A stretch of 64,000 nt of DNA from Haloglomus litoreum (GTDB lineage Archaea; Halobacteriota; Halobacteria; Halobacteriales; Haloarculaceae): NCBI RefSeq assembly GCF_029338515.1, contig NZ_CP119988.1, positions 2,914,001 to 2,978,000 of the forward strand, read 5' to 3'. The position numbers and the translations under genes were made by a program. The notes under the pieces are model-generated. The model did not search any database, was not told the origin of the DNA, and worked only from the letters and a program-made list of their open reading frames with translations. This document shows positions 42,515-50,114 of this stretch, one piece after another (within the stretch, counting starts at the first letter, position 1; each line of letters starts with the position of its first letter).

Positions 42515-43615
42515 ATGGAGATCACCGACCTGGACCCGATACCCGTCAGCGTTCCCTACAGTGTCGACTTCGCCATCTCCGGGGGCGAGGTGTCGGCCGC
42601 GAACCACGTCCTCCTCCGACTCCACACCGACGCGGGAGTCGTCGGCCTCGGGGAGGCCTGCCCCGACCCGTACTTCGCACCGGAGACGATGGGCAGTGTC
42701 GTCGCGGCGATCGAGGACCATATCTCGCCGGCGATCCGTGGCGAGGACCCCTCGAACCGCGGGCGCATCCACCGGGCGATGGACGAGGCCATCAGGGGGA
42801 ACCCGTTCGCGAAGGCCGCAGTCGACATCGCGTGCTTCGACGCGACCGGCAAGCACCTCGGCATCCCCGTGTCGACACTGCTGGGCGGACGCCTCCGCGA
42901 CCGGATCGAGGTGGGGCAGTCGATCGGCATCGGGCCGACCGACCGCGCGGTCGAGCGGGCACGCGCCTGGGTCGACGACGGGTTCTCCTCGATCAAGGTC
43001 AAGGTCGGCACCGACCCGGAGACCGACATCGAGCGGGCAACCGCGGTCGCCGAGGCCGTCGGCGACCGGGCCTCAATCCGGGTCGACGCAAACCAGGGGT
43101 ACCGTGCGGACCAGGCCGTCCGCGTGTTCTCGGCGCTGGAGTCCGAGTGCGACCTCCTGCTCGTCGAGCAGCCCGTCGCGGCCGACGACCTCGCGGGCAT
43201 GGCACGCGTCACTGCGGCCCTGGAGACGCCCGTTCTCGCCGACGAGTCGGTGTTCTCCCCCCACGACGCGATCGACATCGTCGACCGCGGCGCCGCGGAC
43301 GCACTCAGCGTCAAACTCGTCAAGGCCGGCGGGCTGTACCGCTCGCGGCAGATCGCCGCCGTCGCGGCCGCCGCTCACCTCCCCCTCGTCGTCGGGAGCA
43401 TGGTGGAGCTGGGTGTCGGAACCGCTGCCGGTGCCCACTTCGCGGCGACGCTCCCTGCAGCCTACCCGTCGGACGTGAAGGGGCCGACGCTCCACGAGGC
43501 GTCCGTCCTGGCGGACCCGATCCGCATCGAGGAGGGACACACCGTCGTCCCCGAGGGCCCGGGTCTCGGGGTGGAACTCGACGACCGGACCGTCGAGGCC
43601 TACCGGGTGGAGTGA
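42515..43615 (+). CDS. mandelate racemase/muconate lactonizing enzyme family protein
   Basis: 366-aa enolase-superfamily enzyme with an intact active site: catalytic KxK (Lys161, Lys163 in SSIKVKVG), metal ligands Asp191, Glu218 and Asp243, and second-side Lys267 (SVKLVKAGG). The Lys/Lys pair and short capping loops fit the muconate-lactonizing or dipeptide-epimerase subgroup. The reaction would be proton abstraction alpha to a carboxylate. ATG 42515. It is the last intact chromosomal gene before the mutY island. Confidence 0.88.
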   Translation: MEITDLDPIPVSVPYSVDFAISGGEVSAANHVLLRLHTDAGVVGLGEACPDPYFAPETMGSVVAAIEDHISPAIRGEDPSNRGRIHRAMDEAIRGNPFAKAAVDIACFDATGKHLGIPVSTLLGGRLRDRIEVGQSIGIGPTDRAVERARAWVDDGFSSIKVKVGTDPETDIERATAVAEAVGDRASIRVDANQGYRADQAVRVFSALESECDLLLVEQPVAADDLAGMARVTAALETPVLADESVFSPHDAIDIVDRGAADALSVKLVKAGGLYRSRQIAAVAAAAHLPLVVGSMVELGVGTAAGAHFAATLPAAYPSDVKGPTLHEASVLADPIRIEEGHTVVPEGPGLGVELDDRTVEAYRVE

Positions 43616-43639
43616 ACCGGACCGGCGGGGGCCGTCCGA

Positions 43640-44091
43640 CTACCGGCGGAGGCGGGCGACGGTCCCGTCCTCGCGGGGTTCAACCGCGACAAGCCCGTCA
43701 TCGGAGAGGCCCGACAGGAGATCTCGGAGCCATTCACGGCCGTGCTCACCGTCGGGTGTGTAGTCCACTCGTATCCGGTGCCCCAGCGTGTCCAGGTCCA
43801 TCTCGTCGTGTTCGCCGAGGAGTCGAACGATCCGCCCGCGGAACTGCCGACGGCTCCCTTCGAAGCTCGGCTGTGTGGGGACGTCCGGTGCGGTGAAGTC
43901 ACCGGTCTGGTACGCGTGGCACCACTCCCGCCACGGGCAGTCCGCCTCGTCGCACTTCGGGGCCTTCCCGCAGGCCACCCCGCCGAGTTCCATGATGGCG
44001 TTGTTCCAGACGCGGGACTCGCCGGCGGGCATGAGCGCGCGGGCGACCCGCTCGAACGCCGCGTCGTCGTCCGGCGTGTCGAACGCGCGGT
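43640..44091 (-). pseudogene. displaced native 3' end of mutY (copy 1)
   Basis: Minus-strand fragment encoding the C-terminal ~150 residues of a MutY-type glycosylase, from RAFDTPDDD through ALMPAGESRVWNNAIMELGG, the four-Cys iron-sulfur loop, to ...TVARLRR and a stop. Mismatches to the intact gene at 50115-51125 are spread over the whole length (DTPDDDAAFERVA versus AEIHNADDPDYETVA). GC content and codon use match the surrounding chromosome, so this is probably the original 3' end. Similarity to mutY stops at 44091 and the sequence then runs into a SnoaL-like fragment. It has no start of its own. Confidence 0.85.
44082..44091. repeat. mutY junction core, copy 1 (left end of island)
   Basis: AACGCGCGGT, the last bases of mutY homology in copy 1; the sequence beyond it (44092 onward) is not mutY. 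The same 10 bp ends mutY homology at 48504-48513 and lies inside the intact gene at 50563-50572. It encodes the RAF residues on the minus strand. Confidence 0.7.
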
Positions 44092-44107
44092 AAAAGACGT
44101 TCTCGAC

Positions 44108-44853
44108 GGCACTGTCTAGTTAGCGCAGATTGAGGAACGAGCAGGTCGTTGAGTGTCTTGCCTAGAGATGCTCGCAGACCTGCTCGAGAACGATTACAAC
44201 GGCGACTTAGATGAATATTGGGAGCGTGAGCGGACGGCGACGCCCGTCAGGGCGTTCGCCGTCCGGCTTCACGCGACCGGTTGTTCACTCAGAGAAACAG
44301 AAGCGATTCTTGCGTCTCTCGGCGTGGAGCGTTCGCATCAGGCGATCTTTCAGTGGGTACATCGGCTGACTGACAGCAGTCCAGACCCGCCGACGGCTTC
44401 GCCGTCGCGGGTCGCGGTTGACGAGACTGCTGTCCGGATCAATGGCGACCTGTGTTGGGTGTACGCTGCAATCGACCTTGATACAAAGCTGATTCTGGAT
44501 GCCCAGATTTTCAAGCGTCACGGCACCGATCCAGCGGCTGCGTTCCTCCACCGACTCCGTGAAAATCACGACTGCGCGAATACCACGTTTTTGACTGACT
44601 CGTTCGGCTATCGGACTGCCCTCAATCGATTAGGGCTGAGCGGTCGGGTGGACTACACCGACCGAAACCTCATCGAAAAGTGGTTTCACACCCTCAAGCA
44701 GCGCATCGACCGCTTCCATCACTCGTGGGTCGGCAGTCGGCGGAGCGTCCGCCGTTGGATTTCTCACTACGTGCAATACTACAACGAACAACGACCGCAC
44801 CAATCGCTCGACGGACGAACGCCAGCTGAGGAGGTGCTAAACTAGACAGTGCC
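44108..44853 (+). mobile_element. IS6-family insertion sequence with intact ends and target duplication
   Basis: The 746-bp element has perfect 14-bp inverted ends (GGCACTGTCTAGTT at 44108-44121, its complement at 44840-44853). It is flanked by identical 8-bp direct repeats TTCTCGAC at 44100-44107 and 44854-44861. Size, 8-bp duplication and the single DDE transposase gene fit haloarchaeal IS6-family elements. The intact ends, duplication and reading frame suggest it is recent and possibly active. It sits inside a SnoaL-like pseudogene, 16 nt from the end of the mutY fragment. Confidence 0.95.
44153..44845 (+). CDS. IS6-family transposase
   Basis: 230-aa DDE transposase. An N-terminal helix-turn-helix (LRETEAILASLGVERSHQAIFQWV, about 46-70) is followed by catalytic Asp90 (VAVDETAVRING), Asp149 (FLTDSFGYR) and Glu175 (RNLIEKWFHTLK). 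GTG start 44153; the stop lies inside the right inverted repeat. Between the HTH and the catalytic domain a hairpin with arms CGACGGC/GCCGTCG and loop ttc (44391-44407) encodes TASPS. A larger inverted repeat lies at about 44232-44266 within the coding sequence. Confidence 0.95.
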   Translation: MSCLEMLADLLENDYNGDLDEYWERERTATPVRAFAVRLHATGCSLRETEAILASLGVERSHQAIFQWVHRLTDSSPDPPTASPSRVAVDETAVRINGDLCWVYAAIDLDTKLILDAQIFKRHGTDPAAAFLHRLRENHDCANTTFLTDSFGYRTALNRLGLSGRVDYTDRNLIEKWFHTLKQRIDRFHHSWVGSRRSVRRWISHYVQYYNEQRPHQSLDGRTPAEEVLN

Positions 44854-45030
44854 TTCTCGACGATTTCGTCGGATTCGTGAAACGTCCCGCCGCCGGCGAT
44901 TCCCCCCGGCATGTGTAACTCGGCTTCGGGACCCGTGATGTCTCGTATGGCCTCGATATCGCCCTCCGCGAACCGTCTCGCAGTAGCGCACGTGATACTC
45001 GCCACTGTCGCGCTGACAACACTCGTTCGA
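44854..45030 (-). pseudogene. SnoaL-like (NTF2-fold) gene fragment
   Basis: The minus strand encodes RRFAEGDIEAIRDITGPEAE followed by LHMPGGIAGGGTF and SDEIVE, then continues across the IS as NVF before meeting mutY copy 1. This resembles the first half of SnoaL-like polyketide-cyclase/NTF2-fold proteins. The expected N-terminal part (YHVRYCETV) lies in a different frame, so there is a frameshift. The C-terminal half is missing, cut at the mutY junction. Not functional. Confidence 0.65.
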
Positions 45031-45103
45031 CTCGGCCACCGTTACAGCACTCGTCACTCACGGCTCTGTCACCTGCTACCGACCCGGATTCCCTCGCAGT
45101 TGG

Positions 45104-45289
45104 TCACTCCGACTGCTCGTTCTTTTCGACTTCAGTGACGATCACGTCCCAGTCGGGATGTTCGACTCCGTTCCGACACTCGAATCCGCCTTCAACGTCG
45201 ATTCCATTCTCGTAGGCCCTCACGAGGAGCGCTTTTAGCTCCGCGTTCAATTCCGCATTCGAGGTGAGCTGGGTCTCCTCGGACGTCAT
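45104..45289 (-). CDS. small conserved haloarchaeal protein
   Basis: 61-aa acidic protein (SNAELNAELKALLVRAYENG, then a CRNGVEHPDWDVIVTEVEK segment). This pattern is familiar from many short haloarchaeal proteins next to HalOD1 genes. Its start overlaps the stop of the upstream HalOD1 gene by 4 nt, so the two are translationally coupled. No motif assigns a function. Confidence 0.65.
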   Translation of the reverse strand: MTSEETQLTSNAELNAELKALLVRAYENGIDVEGGFECRNGVEHPDWDVIVTEVEKNEQSE

Positions 45290-45636
45290 CTTTCCGCGTC
45301 CTTCCCGTATTTTTCCGCTGGTGATTTGTCTCCCTGGGAGATAGTGACCACACCGTAGCTGGACACGGTTATCTCGTGGTCCTCGTGCGTGAATGAAACG
45401 TGGATATCTCCGGTCGTTCCGGTGCCGACCCGGACGAATTTATCCAGCGCGTCAGGATCAACCGTAGAGTGAAGCGGGTCCAGTTCGACCGGATCAGCGT
45501 CCATCACTTCTGCCAGCGTTGCGATAACGGTCATGCTTGCGGACGTCTTCTCCTGATCAAACTGGGTGCGAACAGCCGCAGCGTCCTGATGATACTCGAC
45601 CGATTCTACGCTGACCCCAGACACTACTGCGTCCAT
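45286..45636 (-). CDS. HalOD1 output-domain protein
   Basis: 116-aa protein matching the haloarchaeal HalOD1 output domain: VIATLAEVMDADPVELDPLHSTVDPDALDKFV followed by a beta-rich part ending in ITVSSYGVVTIS. HalOD1 is found as the output module of haloarchaeal signalling proteins and as free-standing small proteins. Role probably regulatory. ATG 45636; 4-nt overlap with the 61-aa gene downstream. Lower GC than the flanking chromosome, consistent with the island. Confidence 0.85.
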   Translation of the reverse strand: MDAVVSGVSVESVEYHQDAAAVRTQFDQEKTSASMTVIATLAEVMDADPVELDPLHSTVDPDALDKFVRVGTGTTGDIHVSFTHEDHEITVSSYGVVTISQGDKSPAEKYGKDAER

Positions 45637-45714
45637 ATCTACCTATTCTACCGGCCTGAATCGGTTTAGTAGAGGTACTGATTATACAGAGGGTTTAAGA
45701 GAACGCCCGCCCGA

Positions 45715-46359
45715 TCACGGCGAAGTGACGAGCGTCGCGCCAATGAGACGTCGATGCCCGCGGCGGAGTCGTGACGAAAGCGACTGCTGCGTGATGCCGA
45801 GTTCGTCTGCGAGCTCTTCGAGCGACACCTCACGTGGCGTGTCGAAGTAGCCACGCTCGTAGGCCAGTACCAGCGCCTCGCGCTGGGTTTCGGTCAGCTC
45901 GTACCCCTCTCCCTGGATTGGGAGCATGGCGTGGACAGCGGTGATCTCTATCGGGATGTCGTGTTCCTGGCAGTACTCTCGAAACTCAGCGATTGCATCC
46001 TGACTCTCGCTGCGCACCTCGAATCGCCACTCGTCTTTCGTTCCGATTCCGGAGAGTACGACGACGTTGGCCTTGGCCAGGGCGCTCAGGACGCCCAAGT
46101 ACGATTGCTTCCACTCGGCACGCATGAGATACTCGTCCTCGACGCTATCGATCAGTCGGATGTTCGTCACGCCCGCGTGTGGGTCGAACGCGTCTTCGAT
46201 GTCCGCGGTTTCAACGCCACGCACCCAGAAGTACGGGATGATCAGCGTCTGGTGTGGAATCAGTCGCTCCAGTTCGACTGTCACTCCCGGCAAGTTCTCG
46301 AAGACACTTCCCAGCGGAAATTCCGCTGTCGGACTCGTAAACTCCATCACGGTCGCCAT
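45715..46359 (-). CDS. Bat-type helix-turn-helix regulator
   Basis: 214-aa haloarchaeal regulator of the bacterio-opsin-activator type. An N-terminal sensor-like domain (1-150) precedes the HTH_10 DNA-binding domain, recognised by LTETQREALVLAYERGYFDTPREVSLEELADELGITQQSLSSRLRRG. ATG 46359. It is divergent from a second regulator of the same type (46549-47205), the pair sharing a 189-nt control region. Target genes unknown, plausibly the adjacent island genes. Confidence 0.88.
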   Translation of the reverse strand: MATVMEFTSPTAEFPLGSVFENLPGVTVELERLIPHQTLIIPYFWVRGVETADIEDAFDPHAGVTNIRLIDSVEDEYLMRAEWKQSYLGVLSALAKANVVVLSGIGTKDEWRFEVRSESQDAIAEFREYCQEHDIPIEITAVHAMLPIQGEGYELTETQREALVLAYERGYFDTPREVSLEELADELGITQQSLSSRLRRGHRRLIGATLVTSP

Positions 46360-46548
46360 GGTGGAATCTTCGTCCGACAGGCCGATAACTGGCGTGGGTG
46401 GTGTATCATGGCTTCGAGACAGGCCAGAGCACGGTCAGTAGATAGAATCGCGTACTCCGTGAACAGGGAGGGCTGATCGAATGCTGGCGGACATGGTACA
46501 CCATGCCACTCCCTTTTGTACGAACCTGAACAACCTATTTCCGAGAGA

Positions 46549-47205
46549 ATGAGTGTAATCGCGGAGGTTCGAATTTCACCCGACGACTTCGAACTCGGGC
46601 AGATACTGGATCTCGATGAGGCGTCGGCTATCGAACTCGAAACGCTCGTCCCGAGTGGGGACGTTACCGTGCCGCTCTTCTGGGTTTACGAACCGGTCGA
46701 AAACCAGTTTCTCGATACCGTCCGACGCTATCCGACTGTCAACAGCGTAACGGAGGTGGACGTGTTCGACGACAGAACCCTATTCAGGCTCGATTGGGAT
46801 GCGAGCCAGGATCATCTCTTTCGGTGCATTCTGGACAACGAGGGACAAATTTTGGGTGCGACAGGGACAGCTGAAGGGTGGGATTTCGAGATTCGGTTCT
46901 CTCACCGCGAGGCATTGAGTCAGTATTGGACGTGTTGTGAGGACGCACACATATCGCTGGAGATGATCAGTGTATACAATCCCACGGATCCCGGGGCCGG
47001 CCCGTGGTACGGCTTGAGCAAGCCCCAACGAGAAGCGCTCACGCTTGCCGTTCGGATGGGTTACTACGACATTCCCCGAGGCTGCACGACCGAAGAACTC
47101 GCGGACGAACTCGGAATTTCTGATCAAGCAGTGACGGAGCGTCTGCGTCGTGCCATCGGTACGTTCGTTCGACATGCACTCCTCACCCCCGAGACAGACG
47201 CGTAA
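46549..47205 (+). CDS. Bat-type helix-turn-helix regulator, second
   Basis: 218-aa protein of the same architecture as the divergent neighbour, only moderately similar. The HTH_10 part reads LSKPQREALTLAVRMGYYDIPRGCTTEELADELGISDQAVTERLRRA. ATG 46549 was preferred over an in-frame TTG 33 nt upstream. Codon use is clearly less GC-rich than chromosomal genes in the window. The divergent arrangement suggests auto- or cross-regulation. Confidence 0.88.
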   Translation: MSVIAEVRISPDDFELGQILDLDEASAIELETLVPSGDVTVPLFWVYEPVENQFLDTVRRYPTVNSVTEVDVFDDRTLFRLDWDASQDHLFRCILDNEGQILGATGTAEGWDFEIRFSHREALSQYWTCCEDAHISLEMISVYNPTDPGAGPWYGLSKPQREALTLAVRMGYYDIPRGCTTEELADELGISDQAVTERLRRAIGTFVRHALLTPETDA

Positions 47206-47266
47206 GTGAATCGACTGGTACCATTGTGTACCAAGGAATAGAAGCAGGCAGTTGTGGCTCTGCTAT

Positions 47267-47680
47267 ATGGGTATGGATGAGAACGCAGAGCGAGAGGCAG
47301 ATGATCTACAGAATATCGGCGGTCCCTCCGAGTCTGCGAAACGAGCGCGACCGATTTCCCCCGATAGGATTCTGTCGGCAGTAGCGAACGAACACCGACG
47401 CGCTATCCTTAATTCACTGGACAACGCTCCCGGTAAGGCATTGGAGTACGATGCGCTCGTAGACTGCGTTGCAGACAGGGTTCGAGACGAAGACGCAGAG
47501 CGAGCATCCCACGAACACCGACAACGCGTCCGGATCGCACTTCACCATATTCATCTTCCGAAACTGGATGCGGCTGGGATAGTCGACTACGAAACTGAAG
47601 CGGGGAACGTCCAGTTTGTCGGCGGCGAACTGGAACGAGATCTCCTGACACTGGTCGGGTCACACGATGTCAATGTGTGA
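47267..47680 (+). CDS. winged-helix DUF7344-type protein
   Basis: 137-aa protein with ILSAVANEHRRAILNSLDN, an ERASHEHRQRVRIALHHIHLPKLDAAGIVDYE segment and a terminal wing-like strand. This is the haloarchaeal DUF7344 winged-helix pattern, often found beside HalOD1 and Bat-type genes. ATG 47267; ATG 47273 equally possible. Likely DNA-binding. It follows the second Bat-type gene by 61 nt on the same strand. Confidence 0.75.
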   Translation: MGMDENAEREADDLQNIGGPSESAKRARPISPDRILSAVANEHRRAILNSLDNAPGKALEYDALVDCVADRVRDEDAERASHEHRQRVRIALHHIHLPKLDAAGIVDYETEAGNVQFVGGELERDLLTLVGSHDVNV

Positions 47681-47737
47681 ACGAAGTGCAGTATCGAGGA
47701 CGAGTAGCTCGTGGGTCGAACGTATCCTGTCTGTCTA

Positions 47738-47875
47738 GCGGGATGATGTTCTACAACGAGTGAAGCAGAGTGGGGACAGTCAGCGGGTCGCCGCGACGCA
47801 GGAAGGCTGGGAATTCGTTGTCGTATTTTCTGACTGTGAAACAGTTGGTGAATTTTTCGAATATCTCCTAGACTA
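47738..47875 (+). pseudogene. possible remnant of a Bat-type regulator (gap 47681-48058)
   Basis: A 45-codon open stretch without a start encodes ATQEGWEFVVVFSDCETVGE and then FFEYL. This resembles the end of the sensor domain of Bat-type regulators (compare the EGWDFEIRFSHREAL stretch in the intact gene 46549-47205). The HTH part is missing. The rest of the 378-nt gap shows no gene. Confidence 0.3.
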
Positions 47876-48058
47876 GCGTGTCGATTTCGATGTCCGCTGG
47901 ATGGTAACAGATCAAACCCATTCGACGAGTCGCAATAGATCTCACAAGCCCGATCTAATGGCTTGGAACAATGGAAGCCAACACGCCGAATCCATACGCT
48001 ACGTTCAGCACGGCGTTCCCGTCACGTTCTACTGATTTCAACGGAGCCAGTATACTCA

Positions 48059-48513
48059 CTACCCCAGGCGAGTGATCGTTTCATCGCCTGTTTCCTCGAC
48101 CTCGATTAGCCCATCGTCAGCCAAATCGGAGAGAAGGTCTCGAAGCCATTCGCGTCCGTGTTGACCGTCTGGTGTATAATCCACGCGAATCCTGTGTCCG
48201 AGGCTATCGAGACTCATCTCGTCGTGGTTACTGAGGACACGAACGATACGACCCCGGAACTGTCGCCGACTCCCATCGAAGCTCGGTTGAGTCGGAACGT
48301 CGGGCGCGGTGAAGTCACCGGTCTGGTACGCGTGACACCACTCGCGCCACGGACAGCCCGCCTCGTCACAGCGGGGTGTCTTCCCACAGGCGACGCCACC
48401 GAGTTCCATGATCGCGTTGTTCCAGATTCGGGACTCTCCGGGCGGCATGAGCACGTTAGCAAGGGTTTCGTAGTCCGGATCGTCCGCATTATGGATTTCT
48501 GCAAACGCGCGGT
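48059..48513 (-). pseudogene. detached 3' end of mutY (copy 2)
   Basis: Minus-strand fragment encoding RAFAEIHNADDPDYETLANVL through the iron-sulfur Cys loop to ...ETITRLG and a stop. It is close to the 3' part of the intact mutY (AEIHNADDPDYETVANAL), sharing even silent positions around ATTATGGATTTCTGCAAACG, and less close to copy 1. Homology ends at 48513, directly after the same 10-bp core as in copy 1. Its lower GC marks a foreign allele. There is no start codon context and an in-frame stop lies just upstream, so it is non-functional. Confidence 0.85.
48504..48513. repeat. mutY junction core, copy 2 (middle junction)
   Basis: AACGCGCGGT at the end of mutY homology in copy 2. Sequence to its right (48514 onward) is AT-richer, non-mutY and leads, after a 288-nt gene-free stretch, to the hydrolase-like gene at 48802. 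Confidence 0.7.
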
Positions 48514-48801
48514 CAGAAACAGACTATACAACGACAGTCAAATACGCTGGACAACTGTCTTTGTGTTGGACCGGGAGACTGTCTATTTCGCGGACGAGAC
48601 GAATCCCAAGTGTCCATCCATCGGCCAACACCCTTGTTCCAGTCGGTGTCGCCGTGTGAACCGAAACCGAACGACGGCTGAAACGACCTCACGGAGACTG
48701 CTGACTCACAGCCACTGACTCGAACCGCGTCTCAGATATTATGTCCTGATATCTATTTTTGATAGAAAGTGGTACAAACGTCACTAGTATCGATATAAAA
48801 T

Positions 48802-49932
48802 ATGGCCATTAATCAATGTTCCTCGACTCGGCGTGAGCTGCTTAGCGCCACTGTCTTAGGAGCGTTACCAGTAACTGAGCTCTCGGAAAACACCGAATCG
48901 CGGGTGACAATGATTTCACCTGGCGACAGTGACTCGTTCAACTATCCATACTTCCTGTACACCCCATCGACCGATACGACTACAGAACGCCCGTTGCTGG
49001 TGCAGCCGAACAATACGGGTGCCACCACCGACGACTTTGCGAAACACCGAGCCGAAGCGCGAAAAGATGTAGAAGAAGGATTTGCTCGATTGATTAGCGA
49101 CGAATTGGGTGTTCCTTTACTGATGCCAGTGTTTCCCCGTCCGGAGTCTGAGCCGGTAGACTGGCGGCACTACGTTCATCAACTTGATACGGAGACGATG
49201 CAAATCTCCGCCGGTCCGCTTGAACGCGTTGATCTTCAGTTAGTCGGGATGATAGAAGATGCGCAGAACCGGATTTCGTCGGATATTCCGCTCACTGAGC
49301 AGGTCATACTGAATGGCTTCTCCGCGTCGGGAAACTTCGTGAATAGGTTCGCAGTTCTCCACCCCGAGCTGGTAACATCCGTGACGGCAGGCGGAGTCAA
49401 TGGAATGGTGACGCTTCCGATTAGGGAGGCGAAAGGGCATACGCTGAACTACCAGATCGGTGTCGCCGATGTCGAGGGGCTCACAGGAAAGCAATTCGAT
49501 ATCGCGGAGTTCGGTGACGTCAATCAGTACATCTACATGGGCGCGAAAGATCAAAACGACACACTCCAGGCTGGAGACGCATGGAGTGACGAGCAGCGTG
49601 AGATCGCCCGCGAAGTGTACGGAGAGGACATGATAGATGACCGCTTCCCGTATTGCGAGTCAGTGTACGATGATGTTGACGCGTCGGCAGAGTTCGAATT
49701 GTACGAAGGCGTCGGACACGCGGTTACGGAAGCCATGGTACGTGATATAACGAACTTCCACCGCGAACACGCAGAGATTCCGGACCGTGCTGTTGAATCC
49801 GGAAAGTCAGACCGTGACGTGAGTATACTGGATGTACTTGAATTGCTTGGAATCCCGGTTGAGGCCGCGATCGCAGGCTTAACCACGGTTCTCGCCGGCA
49901 TGGCCTATCTGTTGCGTCAGGTAGAAAAGTGA
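48802..49932 (+). CDS. exported alpha/beta-hydrolase-fold protein (island cargo)
   Basis: 376-aa protein. The N-terminus STRRELLSATVLGALPV resembles a Tat signal without a lipobox Cys. The middle has an esterase-like nucleophile elbow GFSASG (in VILNGFSASGNFVNRFAVLH) and a likely catalytic His in EGVGHAVTEAM. The C-terminus has a hydrophobic segment (AAIAGLTTVLAGMAYLL) that could anchor it. This combination recalls PHB-depolymerase-like esterases but the substrate is unknown. It is the only gene between mutY copies 2 and 3, with lower GC than the chromosome. Confidence 0.7.
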   Translation: MAINQCSSTRRELLSATVLGALPVTELSENTESRVTMISPGDSDSFNYPYFLYTPSTDTTTERPLLVQPNNTGATTDDFAKHRAEARKDVEEGFARLISDELGVPLLMPVFPRPESEPVDWRHYVHQLDTETMQISAGPLERVDLQLVGMIEDAQNRISSDIPLTEQVILNGFSASGNFVNRFAVLHPELVTSVTAGGVNGMVTLPIREAKGHTLNYQIGVADVEGLTGKQFDIAEFGDVNQYIYMGAKDQNDTLQAGDAWSDEQREIAREVYGEDMIDDRFPYCESVYDDVDASAEFELYEGVGHAVTEAMVRDITNFHREHAEIPDRAVESGKSDRDVSILDVLELLGIPVEAAIAGLTTVLAGMAYLLRQVEK

Positions 49933-50114
49933 TGTACTGCACTGGCAGCGGTGAGATGGTGTGTCAGTAGCAAGCCCAGATTGACCGGGCGGAATCTGCC
50001 GACCGATTCCTCGGATGGTGCCAGCTGATTCAGCTGTGGCGAAGACCGGTTATCGTATTGGACCTCAGCAGAGCAGCTGATACTCTGAGACCGGACTTCG
50101 CGGAAACGCAACGA

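Noticed and set aside
43788-44093. plus-strand open frames over the mutY fragments (also 48158-48718 and 50253-51191)
   Set aside because: All three are the antisense of mutY sequence; their mutual similarity only reflects the mutY copies.
44153-44845. IS transposase as the cause of the mutY duplications
   Set aside because: The IS has its own target duplication and sits 16 nt from the seam; copies 2 and 3 have no IS at their junctions.
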